Shown: one piece after another, positions 48,702 through 57,694 of the stretch
How the letters are laid out: each line of letters starts with the position of its first letter
Position numbering within the stretch: the stretch's first letter is position 1
NCBI RefSeq assembly: GCF_036345155.1
Contig: NZ_CP107772.1
Coordinates: 1,054,001-1,118,000, forward strand
From: Streptomyces sp. NBC_00582
GTDB taxonomy: Bacteria; Actinomycetota; Actinomycetes; Streptomycetales; Streptomycetaceae
DNA length: 64,000 nt
Reading direction: 5' to 3'
Notes under the pieces: generated by a model
The model's input: the letters and a program-made list of their open reading frames with translations, nothing else
Told to the model about the DNA's origin: nothing
Databases searched by the model: none
Translations under genes and position numbers: made by a program

Positions 48702-49594
48702 AAAGGAGGTGCCGGCGGGTTGCGTCGCAGGGCGCGGCGGAGCACGGCGAAGGGGCCGGCGCGGTGCGCCGTCTCGGCCCTTTCGGCGGCTGGTGGGGCC
48801 CCGGCGTTCGTGACGCCCTCCATCAGGCCGTCCGCCCGGAGTTCCACCGTCGTGGTGACCCGGGTGAGGCCGGGCCTTCTCGGCACCGAGCCGAATCCGA
48901 AGCGAACCGGTGGTGCGACGGCCCTCGGCCCGCCGAGGTCGGTGCCGTCGAGCGCCGCCGACACCGCGCGGATCGACCGCAGGTCCCGTGCCCCGTACCA
49001 CTCACGGCGCCCGGCACCGGCGCTGCCCCGCGTCCGCACCCCGGGCAGCAGGGCACGGGCCGGAAGATCCGTCAGGGCCGCCCACGCCGGGCGCCGGGCG
49101 AGGGCGCCGGGAACGGCAGCCAGCAGAAGGCCCGGAAGCGGGCGTCGGCCGGTGGTGAAGCGCAGGTCGAGCGGCCCGGCAGTGACCGTCCAGACGGCGC
49201 CCGCGACGCGCACCTCGACCGGGACCAGGCGCACCGCGTCGAAGGTGTAGGTGGCGGTGACGAAGTCGGCCGTCTCGCGGCTGGGAGCCAGCAACAGCCT
49301 TTCCCCGTCGGGCCGTTCGATCATCACGTCGCTGAACGGTCCGAACGGCGAGCGCGGCCAGTGGCCGAGCACGATGCGCGTCCCGGACGCCGTGCCCAGG
49401 CCGGCGATCCAGCCGTCGAAACGCAACCGCCGACGGCCTGCCGGTCCGCGGAACGGCAGGCGTGCCCGCTGCTCGGCACCGTAGGCGACCACAGGCGGCG
49501 TGTGCCCCGCGGGCGGAACCAGGAAACGTCCGGGCCAGGGCGCACCACCGGCCCGCGGGCCCGCGTCAGGCCATGGCCGAGCCCCGGCGCACAA
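48686..49594 (-). CDS. Unknown protein paired with a UbiA prenyltransferase
   Basis: 302 aa from a TTG at 49594; a GTG at 49492 is an alternative. I do not recognise the family. It has no signal peptide or clear membrane helix. A core reads RFDGWIAGLGTASGTRIVLGHWPRSPFGPFSDVMIERPDGERLLLAP, then ATYTFDAVRLVPVEVRV and DLRFTTGRRPLPGLLLAAVPGALARRP. The pattern suggests a beta-rich fold. It overlaps the end of ubiA by 29 bp on the same strand, so it is its operon partner. It may modify or bind a product of the cluster; this is inference. Confidence 0.65.
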   Translation of the reverse strand: MCAGARPWPDAGPRAGGAPWPGRFLVPPAGHTPPVVAYGAEQRARLPFRGPAGRRRLRFDGWIAGLGTASGTRIVLGHWPRSPFGPFSDVMIERPDGERLLLAPSRETADFVTATYTFDAVRLVPVEVRVAGAVWTVTAGPLDLRFTTGRRPLPGLLLAAVPGALARRPAWAALTDLPARALLPGVRTRGSAGAGRREWYGARDLRSIRAVSAALDGTDLGGPRAVAPPVRFGFGSVPRRPGLTRVTTTVELRADGLMEGVTNAGAPPAAERAETAHRAGPFAVLRRALRRNPPAPPFQSPS

Positions 49595-50462
49595 GCTCCG
49601 TGACCGCCAGGCCGGCCACCGCGATCGCCGCCCGGAACGGCCACCGGCTCCGCTCCCCCGGCACCGCCGTGCCCGCGACCGCCACTCCCCCGGCCACCGC
49701 CGCCACGGCCAGGTCGGGGAGGTCCACCGCCCCGGGCGGCCCCAGGACGACCACGCCCACGGCCGTCAGCAGCACCGCCGGGGCCAGCCACCGGCAGACC
49801 GGTCCGCCGAGCCGCTGCGGCAGTCCGCGCACACCGGTCGCGAGATCGTTCTCGATGTCCGGGAGAACGTTCACCACATGCGCGCCGACCCCGAGCAGCG
49901 CCCCCGCGGTCATCGCCCACCAGGCGGGCCAGGAAGGCGCCGGCAGCCCGAGGGTGACGAACGCCGGCAAGGAGGCGAACCCGACGGCGTACGGCAGCGG
50001 GGAGAGGACCGTGTGCTTCCACCGCAGGTTGTAGGCCCAGCCGGCGGTGACCCCCGCCAGATGCACCGCACCCGCGGCGATGCCGCTCAGCAGGGACAGC
50101 GGCACGCACAGCCCCAGGGCCGCCCCGGCCGCGACCGCCGCCGCCCGGGGCGGCAGGTCGCCGGTCGCCACCGGCTTGTCGCGGCGGCCGCAGGACGCGT
50201 CGCGCCGTGCGTCGGCCGCGTCGTTGCACCAGCCCACCGAGAGCTGACCGGCCAGGACCGCGGCGGCCACCGCCGCGGATCCCACCGCCCCGCGCCCCGA
50301 CGCCGCAGCGAGGGCGGTGACGAACACGGTCACGGCGAACGCCGGCTCGGGGTGGCAGGAGCGCAGCAGCGCCGGGACGCCGTGTGTCGTACGTGAGAGA
50401 ACCCCGGACGGGTGGAGAGACACGTACGCACGGTAGCCGGGCCTGTCGTGCGAGGAAGTCAT
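49566..50462 (-). CDS. UbiA-family prenyltransferase
   Basis: 298 aa from the ATG at 50462; 50471 (ATG) and 50423 (GTG) are alternatives. The two Asp motifs are GWCNDAADARRDASCGRRDKPVATG (N-D-x2-D-x3-D) and VNVLPDIENDLATGVRGLPQRLGG (D-x3-D). About eight hydrophobic helices are visible. UbiA enzymes join a prenyl diphosphate to an aromatic or other acceptor in the membrane. It is divergent from a type III PKS, which could make the phenolic acceptor. Confidence 0.9.
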   Translation of the reverse strand: MTSSHDRPGYRAYVSLHPSGVLSRTTHGVPALLRSCHPEPAFAVTVFVTALAAASGRGAVGSAAVAAAVLAGQLSVGWCNDAADARRDASCGRRDKPVATGDLPPRAAAVAAGAALGLCVPLSLLSGIAAGAVHLAGVTAGWAYNLRWKHTVLSPLPYAVGFASLPAFVTLGLPAPSWPAWWAMTAGALLGVGAHVVNVLPDIENDLATGVRGLPQRLGGPVCRWLAPAVLLTAVGVVVLGPPGAVDLPDLAVAAVAGGVAVAGTAVPGERSRWPFRAAIAVAGLAVTELVRRGSAMA

Positions 50463-50469
50463 CACCGAC

Positions 50470-51651
50470 ATGCGTGTCCCCGTGGTCGCCGACCAAGACC
50501 TGCCCCCCGATCCGGCCCCGGCCGCGGCTCCGGCCCTCGTGGCCCGCCGTACGGCCGTGCCCGCCGCGGCGGCGACGATCGCCGCCGTGCACACCGCGCT
50601 GCCGCCGCACCGCTACGCCCAGGATGACCTCACCGAGTGGATCGGCGACCTGTGTCTGCCGCCGGGGGCGGACCGTGCCGTGCTGCGCCGACTGCACGCG
50701 TCCGCCGGTGTGCGCACACGCCATCTGGCGCTGCCGATCGAGCGGTACGCCGGTCTCGGCGACTTCGGACGGAGCAACGACGCCTGGCTCGCGGCGGGCC
50801 TCGAACTGGGCGAGGAGGCCGTCACCGGCGCGCTGCGCGAGGCGGGCCTCGGGCCGGACGAGGTCGATCTGCTGGTGTGCGCCTCCATCACCGGTGTCGC
50901 CGCCCCGTCCCTCGACGCCCGGCTGGCCGGACGCATCGGGCTGCGGCCCGACGTCAAAAGGGTTCCGGTGTTCGGCCTGGGCTGTGTGGCGGGTGCCGCC
51001 GGCATCGCGCGGGTGCACGACTACCTGCGCGGCCATCCCGACCACACCGCGGTGCTGCTCACCGTCGAACTGTGCTCGCTGACGCTCCAGCGGTACGACG
51101 ACTCCCGCGCCAACCTCGTCGCCGGCGCCCTGTTCGGCGACGGCGCGGCGGCGCTCGTCGCGCGGGGCTGCGGGGCGGGTGGCGGCGACGGGCCCCTCGG
51201 CGGGGCGGAGCCCGCCGGGCCCTCGGTGGTCGCGACGCGCAGTCACCTGTACCCGGACAGCGAACGGCTCCTCGGGTGGGACATCGGAGCCGGTGGCTTC
51301 CGTGTGGTGATCGACGCCGGCGTGCCCGGCATCGTGAGGGAGCACGTCGGTCACCACCTGGGTGCCTTCCTCGCCGAACACGGTCTGACCCCCGACGACA
51401 TCGGGACCTGGGTGTGCCACCCGGGAGGCCCGCGGGTGCTCGGCGCCCTGACCGACGCCCTCGGGGTGTCCGGCGACGCGCTGGACCCGGCGTGGCGCTC
51501 CCTGGCGACGGTGGGGAACATGTCCTCGGTCTCCGTCCTGCACATCCTGGAGAGCATCCGGAAGTCGTCGCGCCCCGAGCCCGGTACGTGGGGGCTGCTC
51601 CTCGCGATGGGGCCGGGTTTCTGTTCCGAACTCGTCCTTCTGCGGTGGTGA
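50470..51651 (+). CDS. Type III polyketide synthase (chalcone/alkylresorcinol synthase type)
   Basis: 393 aa. The catalytic triad is visible: Cys 172 in VFGLGCVAGAAGIARVHDYL, His in TWVCHPGGPRVLGAL and Asn in TVGNMSSVSVLHIL. GPGFCSELVLLRW at the C-terminus is the family signature. The ATG at 50470 has GAGGAAG upstream; the first 35 residues are low-complexity, so the real start may be later. The next genes are an ICMT-like methyltransferase and an FAD hydroxylase, the same order as srsABC of S. griseus, which makes methoxylated phenolic lipids (quinones) from alkylresorcinols. Confidence 0.93.
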   Translation: MRVPVVADQDLPPDPAPAAAPALVARRTAVPAAAATIAAVHTALPPHRYAQDDLTEWIGDLCLPPGADRAVLRRLHASAGVRTRHLALPIERYAGLGDFGRSNDAWLAAGLELGEEAVTGALREAGLGPDEVDLLVCASITGVAAPSLDARLAGRIGLRPDVKRVPVFGLGCVAGAAGIARVHDYLRGHPDHTAVLLTVELCSLTLQRYDDSRANLVAGALFGDGAAALVARGCGAGGGDGPLGGAEPAGPSVVATRSHLYPDSERLLGWDIGAGGFRVVIDAGVPGIVREHVGHHLGAFLAEHGLTPDDIGTWVCHPGGPRVLGALTDALGVSGDALDPAWRSLATVGNMSSVSVLHILESIRKSSRPEPGTWGLLLAMGPGFCSELVLLRW

Positions 51652-51660
51652 GGGGTCCTG

Positions 51661-52176
51661 ATGCCCTGGTACGTGCTGCTCGTCCTCGCCGTCGCCGCCG
51701 AACGGGTCGCCGAACTCCTCGTCGCCCGGCGCAACGCGGCCTGGACGCTGGCCCGCGCCGGTGTGGAGTACGGCCGTGGCCACTACCCCGTCATGGTCGC
51801 CCTGCACACGGGGCTGCTCGTGGGCTGTCTGGTCGAACCGGTGCTCGCCGACCGCCCCTTCGTGCCGGCCCTGGGCGGGCCCATGCTGGCGCTCGCCGTA
51901 CTGGCCCAGGCGCTGCGCTGGTGGTGCGTCACCGCGCTCGGTCCGTACTGGAACACCCGGGTGATCGTGGTGTCCGGAGCACGGCTGGTCGCCGCCGGGC
52001 CCTACCGTTTCCTGCGCCATCCCAACTATGTCGCGGTCGTCGTGGAGATCGCCGCTCTCCCTCTGGTGCACTCGGCCTGGCTGACCGCGTCGGTGTGCAC
52101 CGCCGCCAACGCGGTGCTGCTGACGGTCCGGGTCCGCTGCGAGAACACCGCTCTCACCCAGGCGGTGCCGGCGTGA
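51661..52176 (+). CDS. Isoprenylcysteine-carboxyl-methyltransferase-like phenol O-methyltransferase (SrsB-like)
   Basis: 171 aa, membrane protein with four or five hydrophobic segments. The ICMT signature is AAGPYRFLRHPNYVAVVVEIAALPL with LGPYWNTRVIVVSGARLV before it. In srs-type clusters this family methylates the alkylresorcinol hydroxyl with SAM. It starts 9 bp after the PKS stop and overlaps the monooxygenase start (GTGA), so the three genes form one operon. Confidence 0.88.
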   Translation: MPWYVLLVLAVAAERVAELLVARRNAAWTLARAGVEYGRGHYPVMVALHTGLLVGCLVEPVLADRPFVPALGGPMLALAVLAQALRWWCVTALGPYWNTRVIVVSGARLVAAGPYRFLRHPNYVAVVVEIAALPLVHSAWLTASVCTAANAVLLTVRVRCENTALTQAVPA

Positions 52177-53210
52177 GCGGCGTTCACGACCTGGTGATCG
52201 CGGGAGGCGGACCCGCGGGCCTGGCGACGGCCCTGCACGCGGCGCGCGCGGGGCTGGACGCCGTCGTCGCCGAGCCGCGTCCGGCGCCGGTCGACAAGGC
52301 GTGCGGTGAGGGCCTGATGCCCGGCGCCGTCCGTTCCCTCGCCCGGCTCGGCCTGGAGGTCCCCGGCCACCCCCTCACCGGCATCCGGTACGTCCAGGAG
52401 TCCCGCCAGGTGCAGGCCGCGTTCCGGTACGGGCCCGGTGTCGGTGCGCGCCGTACCGCTCTGCACGGGGCCCTGCACCGGGCCGTGCTGGACGCGGGGG
52501 TGCCCGTACTCCCCCTGCGGGTGGAGGACGTACGGCAGGACGACACGGGCGTGCGTCTCCCCGGTACGGGGCTGCGCGCCCGGTGGCTGGTCGCGGCGGA
52601 CGGCCTGCACTCGCCGGTGCGCCGCTCCCTCGGCCTCGGGGTCCCGGCACGGGGCGCGGCGGCACCCCGGTACGGGCTGCGCCGGCACTACGCGGTGGCG
52701 CCGTGGTCGTCGTACGTGGAGGTGCACTGGGGGGCGCAGGCGGAGGCGTACGTCACCCCGCTCGGGCCGGCCCTCGTCGGTGTCGCGCTGCTGACGACGC
52801 GACGGGCCCCCTTCGGCACCCAGCTGGAGGGCTTCCCCGAGCTGGCGGCCCGGCTGCCCGCGGAAGCGGCCGTCACCCCCGTGCGCGGCGCGGGCCCGCT
52901 GCGCCAGCGAGCCAGGACCCGGGTCCACGGGCGGGTCCTGCTCGTCGGGGACGCCGCCGGGTACATCGACGCGCTGACCGGTGAGGGCGTCTCCCTCGCG
53001 CTCATCGGCGCCGAAGCCCTGGTCGCCAATGTGCGCCGCGGCACCCCCGGCTGCTACGAGGCCGACTGGCGGCGTACGACCCGCCGCCACCGGCTGCTCA
53101 CCGAGCTCCTGGTGCGGGCCCGCAGTCAGCCCGCGCTCGCGTTCCGCATCACGCCCGCGGCGACCCGCCTCCCCCGTCTCTTCTCCGCGGTGGTGAACGC
53201 CCTCGCCTGA
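52173..53210 (+). CDS. FAD-dependent monooxygenase (geranylgeranyl-reductase/SrsC-like)
   Basis: 345 aa from the GTG at 52173, overlapping the methyltransferase stop. The FAD motifs are DLVIAGGGPAGLATALHAARAGLDAVVAE, LRARWLVAADGLHSPVRRSLG (DG motif) and VLLVGDAAGYIDALTGEGVSLALIGAEAL (GD motif). PVDKACGEGLMPGAVRSLARLGL is typical of group A hydroxylases and reductases. It probably hydroxylates the methylated resorcinol to a hydroquinone, as SrsC does. A prenyl or polyprenyl reductase role is possible given the UbiA neighbour. Confidence 0.9.
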   Translation: MSGVHDLVIAGGGPAGLATALHAARAGLDAVVAEPRPAPVDKACGEGLMPGAVRSLARLGLEVPGHPLTGIRYVQESRQVQAAFRYGPGVGARRTALHGALHRAVLDAGVPVLPLRVEDVRQDDTGVRLPGTGLRARWLVAADGLHSPVRRSLGLGVPARGAAAPRYGLRRHYAVAPWSSYVEVHWGAQAEAYVTPLGPALVGVALLTTRRAPFGTQLEGFPELAARLPAEAAVTPVRGAGPLRQRARTRVHGRVLLVGDAAGYIDALTGEGVSLALIGAEALVANVRRGTPGCYEADWRRTTRRHRLLTELLVRARSQPALAFRITPAATRLPRLFSAVVNALA

Positions 53211-53228
53211 ACCGTCGGGGCGCTGGGG

Positions 53229-54947
53229 TCAGCGCTCCGGGACGCGAAGCGCCAGGAGGGCGACGTCGTCGTCGTTGTCGGCGGGGCGGACGCGGTGGAG
53301 CAACTGGTCGGTGAACGGGGCGAGGGGACGGTGGGCGAGGGCGGCCGCGTGCCGTCGCAGCCGGTTCAGGCCGGTGTCCAGGGTCCGGCCGGGCGCCTCG
53401 ATGAGGCCGTCCGTGTACAGCACCAGGGTGGAGCCGGGCGGGAGCAGCACGGTGGCGTCGGGGCGGGCGGTGTCGGCCTGGGTGCCCAGGAGGATGCCGT
53501 GGCCGTCGGTGAGATAGCGCGCCAGGCCGTCGCGGCTGATCAGCAGGGGCGGTGGGTGGCCCGCGTTGGTCCAGGTCAGCCGCCAGTGCCCGGCGGGGGC
53601 CGCTTCGAGCCGGGCGAAGATCATGGTGGCCATGGCGACGTCGGTGATGTGCTGGATCGCCTCGTCGAGCCGCTCGACGATCCTGCTGGGAGGTTCCTGC
53701 TGCAGCCAGGCGTAGGCGCGGAGCATGTTGCGTACCTGGGCCATGCCGGCGGCCGCCTCGAGGTCGTGCCCGACGACGTCTCCGATGGCCAGGGCGGTGG
53801 ACGCGTCGGCCAGGGGGAAGGCGTCGTACCAGTCGCCGCCGACCTGGGAGGCGTCGGGCGCGGGCTGGTACCGGGCGGTCATCCGCAGCCCAGGGACGCC
53901 CGGCATCTGGGGCAGGAGGTGGTTCTGCATGGTCTCGGCGACCTTGCGCTGGCGCTGGTAGAGGCGGGCGTTGTCCAGGGCGAGGCCGGCACGGCGTGCG
54001 ATGTCCTCGATCAGGGGAAGGTCGACGGGGGCGAAGGGCGCCGGGTCGTCGGCGCGGCCGACGGTCAGCGCGCCCAGCACCGCGCGGGTGCTGCGGATGG
54101 GCGCGATGACCGCCGAGTGCATCCCGGTGGTCTCGAACAGGCGGCGCTGCTCGACCGCGAGGCCGGAGTCGGGTGTCACCTGGTAGGTCTGCGGACCGGC
54201 CAGGGTGGAGGCGACGCCGCGCAGGGCCCTGGACAGGGGCATCGGGGACTCCTCGGGCACCGGCGGCATCGGTCCCTGCAGGTCCTCGTGGCGTACGAGG
54301 GTGTCGCCGACGGCGTGCACCACGGCGGTGCGCCACACCTCGTCGTGCTCGGTGATCAGGTCGACGACCGCCCAGTCCGCCAGCCGGGGCACGACCAGGG
54401 CCACCAGCCGCTGGAGCGCCTCGTCGACGTCGAGCGTGGAGGTCAGTCGTGTCGTGGTCTCGGCCAGCAGGGCGAGCCGTTGCAGCTCCGACAGCGGGTG
54501 GGCCGGCGGTTCCGGTTCCGGGTCGGTGTCCTGGGGGTCTCCGGGGGTGTGGAAGACGACGAGCGTGGCGCCCCGGGTGTCGCCCATGTCGTAGGGGGTG
54601 ATCAGCCAGGATATGCGCAGCACCGAACCGTCGGCGCGGGCGAAGTAGTCCTCCTCGGCCTGCGCGGTCCGGCCGGCGTGGAACGCCTGTCTCATCGCGC
54701 ACTGGGTGCGCGGCAGCGGCTGCCCCTGGGGGCCGCGGTGCAGCAGGTCGTGCGCGTCATGGCCGAGGAGTTCTCCGGCGGGTCGGCCCAGGAGGTGCTC
54801 GGCCCGTGCGTTGACGGCGATGACGCAGCCCTGTTCGTCGACGACGTAGGCGCCGGCGCCGATGGCGTCCAGTGCCCCGGCCATCACGGCGGAGGCCGCC
54901 GACACGGAGGGCCCCTGGAGCGTGCCCGTGTGTTCCGACCCCGTCAT
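53229..54947 (-). CDS. PAS-GAF-SpoIIE (PP2C) serine phosphatase
   Basis: 572 aa from the ATG at 54947, with GGGAGG upstream. Domains: PAS at 20-125 (GALDAIGAGAYVVDEQGCVIAVNARAEHLLGRPAGELLG), GAF at 170-340 (ALLAETTTRLTSTLDVDEALQRLVALVVPRLADWAVVDL), SpoIIE phosphatase at 350-570 (QMPGVPGLRMTARYQPAPDASQVGGDWYDAFPL, ALAIGDVVGHDLEAAAGMAQ, LVLYTDGLIEAPG, DNDDDVALLALRV). Streptomyces has many of these; they act on anti-anti-sigma factors. No STAS or anti-sigma gene lies next to it. It is convergent with the monooxygenase. Confidence 0.93.
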   Translation of the reverse strand: MTGSEHTGTLQGPSVSAASAVMAGALDAIGAGAYVVDEQGCVIAVNARAEHLLGRPAGELLGHDAHDLLHRGPQGQPLPRTQCAMRQAFHAGRTAQAEEDYFARADGSVLRISWLITPYDMGDTRGATLVVFHTPGDPQDTDPEPEPPAHPLSELQRLALLAETTTRLTSTLDVDEALQRLVALVVPRLADWAVVDLITEHDEVWRTAVVHAVGDTLVRHEDLQGPMPPVPEESPMPLSRALRGVASTLAGPQTYQVTPDSGLAVEQRRLFETTGMHSAVIAPIRSTRAVLGALTVGRADDPAPFAPVDLPLIEDIARRAGLALDNARLYQRQRKVAETMQNHLLPQMPGVPGLRMTARYQPAPDASQVGGDWYDAFPLADASTALAIGDVVGHDLEAAAGMAQVRNMLRAYAWLQQEPPSRIVERLDEAIQHITDVAMATMIFARLEAAPAGHWRLTWTNAGHPPPLLISRDGLARYLTDGHGILLGTQADTARPDATVLLPPGSTLVLYTDGLIEAPGRTLDTGLNRLRRHAAALAHRPLAPFTDQLLHRVRPADNDDDVALLALRVPER

Positions 54948-55353
54948 CGTGACCTCCCTGCCGTCCCCACCTGGTGTGCGTCTTCTCCTTGCCTGCTCTC
55001 CCCGTATGCCCCTGCGCGAGCGAAACCCACGTCCTGCGCGGTCGGCGGGTGCCGCCGTGCGGCATCTCACCGAAGATCGTTGATCCCTACGCGGCCGACC
55101 TGGACCTCGCGGCTCGCGCGGCCGGCGGGAACGACGTCGCGGGTCCGGGCGAAGATCTCCTGCCGGACCTGGACGAGCAGGACGCCACGTCGAGGTACGG
55201 CGTCGCCGATGCGGCGGACACCCTGGCGACGGGAGCCTCGGCCGGAGGCGCGCGCACCGGGCACACCTACCGCAGGCGCGTCCTCGCCTCGGGCTCGACT
55301 GCCGACGTGTACGACGGGGTCGCCGCGGTGCCGAGCAGGGGGGCGGGCTCACC
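54948..55353. other. Intergenic region with no clear gene
   Basis: 405 bp. The plus strand has an open frame reading DLDEQDATSRYGVADAADTLATG and the minus strand reads VRQEIFARTRDVVPAGRASREVQVG; neither has a credible start with a ribosome site. One may be a remnant. I assign no function. Confidence 0.35.
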
Positions 55354-55572
55354 GTGCTCGTGCCCGTCGGCACCGCGCGGGGCGACGACTGGACGGCGGG
55401 CTTCGTCGACGGTCACCGTCTCACCGTCGGGACGGGCCGACTCCGCCAGACCTTCGACCTGCGCCCCGACGCCCAGTTCCGCGCCCTGTGTGCCGTCGCG
55501 GGACGGGACTGCACCGCATCCGAGCGCGAACTGCCGCCGGACGGCAGTCCGTCGCAGCCGCCCCGCGACTGA
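55354..55572 (+). CDS. Small hypothetical protein (doubtful)
   Basis: 72 aa from a GTG at 55354, preceded by a G-rich stretch (GGGGGGCGGG) that could serve as ribosome site. The product reads LVPVGTARGDDWTAGFVDGHRLTVGTGRLRQTFDLRPDAQFRALCAVAGRDC with two Cys. No family recognised. Frame upstream continues with poor coding character, so this could also be the 3' end of a decayed gene. Confidence 0.3.
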   Translation: MLVPVGTARGDDWTAGFVDGHRLTVGTGRLRQTFDLRPDAQFRALCAVAGRDCTASERELPPDGSPSQPPRD

Positions 55573-55579
55573 CCGGCGG

Positions 55580-56062
55580 TCAGTCCACCGGGTGACCGGG
55601 ACTGATGTCGAGGCAGTCGCCGAGCCGCAGCAGCGGTCCCTCCGCCCGCTCGCCCCACTGCACGGGCTCCAGGACGAACCCCTCGTGATCACCCCCGTCG
55701 ACATGCCGCTCCACCTTCCCCACGAACCACGCGGCCGCGTCCTCCAGTACGACGGCCCCGCCGACGCGACTCGACCAGCGGACCCGCGTGAACTTGTCGA
55801 ACCGGTCACCCGTCTCCCCGCCGAAGAGGGCCGCCAGCTCGTGCTGGTCGCGCGTCAGCAGGTGAACGGCGAGGTACCGGGCGGCGCGGGCCACGGGGTA
55901 CGTGTGGTTGACCTTGGACAGCCATACGGCGAACCGCGCCGGCCGGATGGAACACTGCGAGGCGAACCCCACCAGGCACCCCGACCTCGCCTCACCCGTG
56001 GCGGCCGTGACCACACACATCTCCGGGTTCAGCCGGTCCATGAACACGTCGGCGTCCGCCAC
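55580..56062 (-). CDS. Flavin-reductase-like (DIM6/NTAB) protein
   Basis: 160 aa from a GTG at 56062, chosen because GAGGAGGCGAGG lies just upstream; an ATG at 56080 and one at 56023 are alternatives. The split barrel is seen as FMDRLNPEMCVVTAATGEARSGCLVGFASQCSIRPARFAVWLSKVNHTYPVARAARYLAVHLL and FDKFTRVRWSSRVGGAVVLEDAAAWFVGKVERHVDGGDHEGFVLEPV. These proteins bind FMN and either supply reduced flavin to monooxygenases or act on their own. No partner oxygenase is adjacent. Confidence 0.85.
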   Translation of the reverse strand: MADADVFMDRLNPEMCVVTAATGEARSGCLVGFASQCSIRPARFAVWLSKVNHTYPVARAARYLAVHLLTRDQHELAALFGGETGDRFDKFTRVRWSSRVGGAVVLEDAAAWFVGKVERHVDGGDHEGFVLEPVQWGERAEGPLLRLGDCLDISPGHPVD

Positions 56063-56184
56063 GTTGCCTCGCCTCCTCACTGTCGGCTCACAGCACTGTT
56101 CCCCGCAACCGCCCGGCCCTCACCCCTGTGCGGCGCCGGTGGCCGAACGTGTTTGCGGCCCGAACGAGCGGCAACGCGAAGTCC

Positions 56185-56649
56185 ATGACTGAACCGAACA
56201 CGGAGACGAACGAAGAACAGCGCGCTGCCAAGCGTGCGACCGCGTCCAAGGCCCGGCGGGCGGCGGACAAGGCGACCGCCCCCGCCGCACGGGCCGCGAA
56301 GAGTGCCGCGGACGGAGCGGACGACGCCGTCTCGACCGCCAAGGGCCAGGCCGAGCGCTCCGCCGAAGCGGTCGGCGGGGCGGCGCAGGGGCTGGCCCGA
56401 GGCGTCGAGGCGGGCCGCCGGACCCTCGTCGCGACGACCGGCCAGGTCGCCGCCACGACCAAGGCGGCCACCGGCCACGTCGCCGCGACGGCGAAGACGG
56501 CCTGGACGGTGATCGCCCACCGGAAGCTCGTCGCGGCCGGTGTGGGCGCGGGCGTGACCGCGCTGACGGCCGCCTCGTACGCGGTGGGCCGCCGCTCCGG
56601 CCGCCACACCCACGGCCCGATCACCCGCCTCACCGGCGGCCGGATCTGA
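56185..56649 (+). CDS. Ala/Lys-rich amphipathic protein with C-terminal membrane helix
   Basis: 154 aa from the ATG at 56185 (GCGAAG upstream). The first 100 residues are Ala-, Lys- and Arg-rich with repeats such as AKRATASKARRAADKATAPAARAAKSAADGADDAV. They probably form long helices like phasins or histone-H1-like tails. The C-terminal VIAHRKLVAAGVGAGVTALTAASYAVGRRSGR is a membrane-helix candidate with basic flanks. The family is not recognised; roles in DNA or granule binding are guesses. Its 3' end overlaps the truncated kinase by 20 bp on the other strand. Confidence 0.6.
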   Translation: MTEPNTETNEEQRAAKRATASKARRAADKATAPAARAAKSAADGADDAVSTAKGQAERSAEAVGGAAQGLARGVEAGRRTLVATTGQVAATTKAATGHVAATAKTAWTVIAHRKLVAAGVGAGVTALTAASYAVGRRSGRHTHGPITRLTGGRI

Positions 56650-57529
56650 CGCGCCCGCCCACGACGCCGGGGGCGAGCGGGCGCGGGGTGCCTTCGACCA
56701 CCAGCTCGGCCTCGACACCACCCGCCCGCACCCGGTCGACCAGCCCCGCCAGTTCGGCCAGGGCGGGCATCGGGGCTCCGTCGAGGCCCTCCGGGCCCTC
56801 CTCCCTCAACAGGTGGAGCATGCGCCTGAGTTCCTCCAGCGCCTCGCCGGTGACGTCCGCGATCGTGCCCAGCGCGCCGCGTGCCGTGTCCGGGTCGCGG
56901 TCGAACACGAACCGGGCCAGACCGGCCTGCACCGAGATCACCGTCATGTGATGGGCGACCACGTCGTGCAGTTCCCGCGCGATCCGGCCGCGCTCCTCGG
57001 CGACCGCGCGCCGGGCCCTCTCGGCCTGCTCCTCGCCGAGCCGGCGGGCGAGTTCCGCGGAGCGACGGGCCAGGGTGCCGAACCAGAGCAGCACCGAGCT
57101 GTAGAGCACCGCCTGCACCAGGACGGCCGCCGTCGAGGGGCTGTGGCCGACCCGTCCCCCGTACCCCCAGACGCCCACCGTGCAGAGCGCGCAGACGACG
57201 GCGGTCCGTGGCGCACGGCGCACGGCGACCGTGTACAGGGCCAGCATCGGGCCGAACACGCAGGCGACGGGCCAGTAGCCGAAGGTGAGATAGGTGACCG
57301 CGGCGGCCTGGACGACCGCGAACACGACGACCGGCGACCGGCCGCGCAGCGCGAGGGGCACATGGGCCAGGACGATCAGTACCTGGGCTCGCCCGTCGGT
57401 TTCGGGCCACGCCCGGGCGGCTCGCGACACATGCGCGAGCAGCATGGACACACCGGTGAGGGCCAACGCCATCAGCGTGTCCACGACCGGCGACTCGACG
57501 ACGCCCGGGCGAACCGTCCTCCAGCGCAT
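56630..57529 (-). pseudogene. NarL-type sensor histidine kinase lacking its ATPase domain
   Basis: 299 codons. The N-terminal membrane domain (about five helices) and HisKA_3 box (AEERGRIARELHDVVAHHMTVISVQAGLARFVFDRDPDTARGAL) are normal. Then LAELAGLVDRVRAGGVEAELVVEGTPRPLAPGV leads straight to VGGRVRSGRR and a stop. The HATPase domain (about 100-120 residues with N and G boxes) is missing, and no cognate LuxR-type regulator follows. The break lies where the convergent Ala-rich gene ends, so a deletion joined the two. A dominant-negative or scaffolding role is possible but less likely. Confidence 0.7.
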
Positions 57530-57694
57530 CGCCGCAGCCTAGGGTCTCGCTCCGGGATCGAGCCAGGGGCGCGTGCCCCGGCGGCGCACGTCGACAGGGG
57601 CGGGCGCTTTTCCCCACTTCACACCGACCCGACGGGAAGTAAACTGGCCTGAATTGATCACCGGTTGGTAGGCCCAGGGCGCTCGGAGAGGTGC

